NCBI GenBank assembly: GCA_038025085.1
Contig: CM076145.1
Coordinates: 10,575,000-10,638,999 of the forward strand
DNA: 64,000 nt
Reading direction: 5' to 3'
Source: Tetragonia tetragonoides
Lineage: Eukaryota > Streptophyta > Magnoliopsida > Caryophyllales > Aizoaceae
In this document: in pieces, positions 50,001 to 56,000 of the stretch
Numbering within the stretch: the stretch's first letter is position 1
Layout of the letters: each line of letters opens with the position of its first letter
Translations under genes and position numbers: made by a program
The notes under the pieces: model-generated
What the model saw: only the letters and a program-made list of their open reading frames with translations
Databases searched by the model: none
What the model was told of the DNA's origin: nothing

Positions 50001-53000
50001 ACAACAAAAGAACAAATTCTTATATGTGCAGAATGAAAGAATTTACTATATTGTCTACACTGGAGGTTTCAGGGATATATAATATGGAGTTCGAAGTGAC
50101 ACGCTTTGTTAAACCCCTCCCTGCTCTCCCCCTGCGGTCCTCACACACACACAGAGGAAAAAATATAAAGGAAACAAAAGAGAGCAGAACAGCATCTGCC
50201 ACTGTTAGCACAAAAACTGCTAAGTTCCTCTGGCATGGTAAGGTGAAACAAACAAATGCATGTTATTTACCTTGACTGGCGAATAAAAAATGAATGCCTT
50301 GCAGGAAGAAGTTGTTCTGTCAAATCACTTTCCCTTGTGGTCATCATGAATTCCATTTCCTCCAAATCATCTTTGATAAATGAAAGCTGCTCAAATAGAC
50401 AAAGCACAAACCATATCATCAAGATGACTGAATAATGGTTATGGGGACAGCAAAATCAGTAAATCCAGTCCATATGTACCTTGGCAATTACTCACTAAAA
50501 TAGATCTCAAATGATCACAGAATAATGAACTAAATCAAAAGAAATAGAGAAAGGGAGATCAGGTGTAAGTGTAAATCTTCATTTGTAGATAAGGAAAATT
50601 TTCATTAATAAAGAATATGTATAATTACAAACTATGATGACAAGAAGTGCCCGATAGAATATATAATCAAAGTCACCCCATTGACATTGAACGTCAGTAT
50701 GGCAACCCATTAACAGCCCCCTCAGGTTTGGCCCATAAAGAAGCTTAGTACACCACCTAATCCCAAACAAACCCAAGAGGCTTGGAAACTTCCGAGAAAT
50801 TCCGAGAATTCTGTTCTAACCAAAAGCACCAAAAATAACTCAGAGAGCACAACGCCACAACACCTTATTCTGCTTGCCCCTCCAAACCCGATATGAGTCT
50901 GCAAATGCTCAATAATAGTGGGATGATAAACCAATCACTCTCCCCTACACCAAAAGCATTTCCCAGAAAGACCAAGCGAATCACGATTCAAGAACAGATG
51001 CAAACACATCTAGCTAGCAGCCTAGCACGGTTACATAGCAAACACACATCAACAAAAATATGGAACGCTCATTCTGATTTGTTGTGTGTGGATGGCAAGG
51101 AACAACAGGAAACATTGGAACATGGTGTGGGATAAAGTAGTGCACGTTGCTCATCTATGTGTTTCTGCCCATAGTAATTGTTCCTGGCGTTTCTTTGTCA
51201 AATGTACAAAGAGAATACGGAGCTTTATTGTTTTGATTGCTGTTTGGGAGGACATCAACAAAGGACATGCATCCAAATCAGAATTCCCATTCCAAACAGA
51301 CTGCTCTTCTTTACCAGCCTATTTTCACAAGCTAACCAAACTGGCTGAGAGACTTGGGATTTAAAGAGCTTCTCCGACAAAGCGTGGCAAAATCATCAAC
51401 CACTGTCTGAAAACATTATACATCACAGCAGCTTGAAACTTTCTTTGATCAATATGGGTACATCTCTTACCAGCCAAGTCCAAACATCTTTCCATTCCTT
51501 TTGCTCCATATTTACCGCCTCTCTATCCTTACATCACTCTCCAGTTTCAAATTGTCTAATCACAGAAAGCAGCGCTCTTTCTTCGAATTTCTATTTGAAA
51601 AGGAACCCTCAGGAAGGATCGGAACAGGGGGAATCACCAGCCTTTTGGGAATTCTGGAGACAGGTTTGTTTCCTAACTCTAAAGATAGAGAGATTGACTA
51701 GCAGATGCCTCTGGTGTTTTTAGCCATGTAATACCATCTAATAAAACAAAAAGAAGAGTGTTAAAATCCTCGCTCCTTTCCTTTCCCAAGCCTTATTTGG
51801 AAATCAAAGTCTAAAAGGTGGAGACATAAACGTGCACGGTAGCATTGATCAATGATAAGCCGCAGATTCATAGGCGAAATACAGCTCTATTCCCAATTTA
51901 TATATACCGTGCATTGTGCTATGGTTGTGGTGGTACTGGCTGCCACTGCAACATATCATGTGTCTTCAGTCTCCTTACTATCAAAAGTCCAAAACAAAAG
52001 CATGCACTTTAAAAGTAGCCTTACACTTACAAACGTAATTGGCAAGACGGAAATGAGGAATAAGGATATTGTGAGGGAGGCCAAGACGATGAAGAAATGA
52101 TATACAGAGAGCTCTTCGTATGAGAAGGTCCCAAGCCTCATAGGTGTCGCGGTGCTTGAATAGACCGCAGCTCATCATGAAGAGTTGACAACTGATAAAC
52201 CCGAGGATACATGGAAGAGAAAGATTATCTCCTTTCCACACATCCTCCCACAACCGAACCTGATTTCCTTAACTCACTATATACTTGATGAGGGGAAAGA
52301 AAAAAGTTGATCCCTCAGAAATGACAGCTAATGTTGTAGATTCTCCATCCCATAAAGCTTGCAAAACTTTCACTTTTAGGTTGTCCCAAAACATTGCATA
52401 TATTAGTCTAAGAAGTCAATAAACTTGCCTTGGAACTCCAAATCTGCCAAAATGGAGGGGACCCGGCATATTATTGGTTCACTATTTTGAGGAGTATCAA
52501 TTGTACCCACAAATCTTGAATAGTCAAAAAAAATGAATAGGAGACAATACATTTAATGACTTCCCCTTATTCTTTTTTCTCATTTCAGTGAGTTGCGAAT
52601 TTTATGGGACTACGGAACCTACTAACAGAGGCTATCAAGCAGTCTCTGCAACTACATAGGCTGTTGAAAAATGTAGAAACTAGTATTGGAGGAAATTTAG
52701 TGATCTATTATGAAAGAGAACTAGAGAAGTCATTTTATTATGTCTAAAGAAAAACCATTATCTAAAAAAAATTATGTCTAAAGAAAAGCAAATTTTCCAT
52801 TCCTATAGTTAAAATATCTCAGATGCATACCATTGCATAGAAGCAAATAAGCGAAAGTCCGGAACATATTTCCAACCATCCAGACTCTGCAGATATCTTG
52901 TTGAGGCCAATAAAGTTAGCTATCTCCTGAAGCAATATGGGCAACCCCATAGGGAGCTGATACACATACAGAAGGATAATGTTGAAGCTAGCGTACAGTT

Positions 53001-56000
53001 GAAGAGACCGCCACCACCTACAAAATGCCCACAGAGACTAGCATCAATCAGTTGCACTTTGGGGATAGGGGCAGGAACAATAAAGTAACAAAATAGAACT
53101 TCTAGGCAATAATAGAATAAAACAATTACTTGGCAGTCCGGCCTATAAGAGTAGAAGCAATTACCTGAAAAGGCCAGAAAAATTGCTTGTCAGAGACCAG
53201 TCCACAAGTGCAACACAGCTACAAACAAAAAAAGGTAAAGACACCCAAGATGGATGGCTTATCCCCACAACCAGTTGGACAGCAGGCAACAAGAAGCAGG
53301 AAGCAACCTTGCAATAAGAACCTTTGACATGACAAGAAAAATTGAGAGGAAATCATAATCAGTTAGCTGGTCATCCACACAAAAGAGATACTGTTCCTAC
53401 ATCATATAACTAGTTCTTTTGGATAAATTTAAGGAGAAAGAGACGAGAGAGAGAGAGATCAAAAATAAACAAACAAACCTAACTGCTCAGATATGGATGA
53501 AAAATGCCCCCAGCATGTACCTCGCCAAGGAACCATACCAAGCTTGTGCTTATAGATCACAGCTAAACAAACACAGCCCACCAGTAATTGTAAAACTAAA
53601 TAATATATCACAATGGGATATTTCCAGGACTGTAAGCTGCAGCAGGAAACCAATAGATTCAGAAAGTACCATTAAACAGACATGAGCCCGAAAATAAGGA
53701 TTTTCAAGTACTACGACCAACTTCAGCCATTTCTTACCTCATAATTCCAATTATCTTCACCCACGACATATCTGCAAGGCTCCACTGGCCCCCCTTGATT
53801 GTCCATATAATGAGGAAAAGTGTTTGAGTAACGAAAACAAGCAGGGAAAATATACTAACTCCCCACAATAACAGAAACCGCCTTCGAAAACGAAAATCTG
53901 CAGAAACCACTCAGAAATTACGTAGAATCTTAAAATCTGGTGCAAGATGGACTTACCAATAGATTGAGTAACATGTTAATTCCCACCACCACTCCTCCCC
54001 CCCCCCCCCCCCCCCCGCAAAAAAAGAAAGAAAGAAAAAGAATGAAAATGCAACTGGAAAATATTACAGTGCAAGGAGAAACTAACCTCTTCTTGGCACA
54101 TTGAATTGAATGGCCAAAAAAGCTATCAGATCAACGAGGGAGATTAAACTCCAATTAAGTAAAGAAGCTGCAACAAAAATGGAAGACCATAAAAAGGCTA
54201 ACAACTGAAGAAGTTATATAGTTCCAGGGCAGGATCTAAGAATATCAAACAAAAGGGAGACTAACTTCTTAATATGCGTAAACCACTACACGAGTAATTT
54301 TTCATGTTTAAAACAAGCCCAATAAAGTAGCAATGATATAAAAGCACCTGTGAAGAACCCACTCACAAATGCTTCTTTCAGAAAAGAACAAGCATTTATT
54401 GATATAAGTAAAGCATGCAGAAGAGGACACAATCCTGAACGGTAAACTATTTACGAGTTGTCCAAGTTTCTCTGGACCTCGGTTGAAGGATCACAGCTTC
54501 TTTCTCTAGCTGCTATTGGATCCGTTGCTTTCCTTTTTCCTACAACTTCTGAAGTCTCCCTTGTTTTGGACCGCAACGAAGCCAAAAAAAATTAACAAGA
54601 TCACATAGCAACTTCAATGACAAGGAAAATCTTGAAAACACGTGCATGCTCCTCTCAAGCCAAATACGCCACCAAACCAACAAGAGACATTCTGCCAAAA
54701 ATCTTCATCTCCTTCCTTAAAAGCGCACAAAGTGAATCTAGTGGATATCCAAAACAGAAGATGGACACACATAAACATTACTACAAAGATGCGTGCACCC
54801 TTATGCTGCAGAAAGAGATGAGAGGAAGTCTCTTCACTAGCACAAGAAAGCAAGCAGGTATCTGGAGAAATAGCCCACCCCCACCGGCTACTTAGGCGCA
54901 TGTCCATGCAAACACTCTCAGTTCATGCGGTGCTTTCACCTTCCACCAAAACTTGGCCTTAGAAAACTGCGGGAGTTGTCATAATAACGCTCCCAAGCAG
55001 CTCAAAAGTGACTTACACGTGAAGAGCCGTGTTGAATCCTCCTTACATACCCTCAAATCATCATTAACAGAAAGTTGGACTGTCTTCGAAATAGCAAAAA
55101 TAGAGGCTCCTGCATCTCCAAAACTGTAACAGTATTACTGCCAGGAGCTGTCTTCTGTGCAGTAGAGCTCACAAACAAGGGCATCATCAAGGAGCGAAAG
55201 CTGAAACAGAAGGTTGCTTTCCCCTCCAAAGACCCAAAATCTGATCCTGAAACCATTCCCTAGGTCAAAGCGATCAAGAAAAAGATGAAACTTGGGAGGC
55301 AATTTTCCTTTTTTCTTCAGAAAGGAACATGGGAGACAAATTTCCATGAGCAGGCATGCGTAGCACCCATAGCCATTGTAGGTGTCCCACCTGTTACATT
55401 GCAAACCTACTTACTCCGTACAACCTGGTGCCATAATGCACCTGGTTAAACAGTAAACCACCACAAACCGCTCTCCTCCTTGGGCCTATACACCAAATCC
55501 CATCCAATTACACGGTTCCTTTCTCACCTTCTACACCAGACCATAAGGAATCCCAAATCATCTTATCAATCTGCTTGTAAACTTGGCCACAGCTATCATT
55601 TTCTTAAACCAGATAATATAAAGGAATGCCTCAACAAATAGGATTGCAAAAAGTGTGGTCCTACCTATCTTTTTCATTTGCATAATCACCAGTTCCCTAA
55701 AGATACCGAGTGGGGATTTCGCCACATGGCACACCCCAAATATAAGAGATGACCAACTTTGGATTTGACAGCCAACCAAAGTAGCAAATTCTGTGAGAGC
55801 ATTAAGTCCACATTGATACCAGCTAGGTTACACTTTAAAAGGTTGATCCCTTGTAGAATAATGAGGTTTTTGGGCTTGCCAAGGTCAACACACAAGAAAA
55901 TTATAGTGTCATCCACAAACTGAGGATGACAAATGTGACCTTTGAATTGCTTCCTTGCCCACCTTAATTCTATCCTACTGAGCACATCCACTACAAGAGA

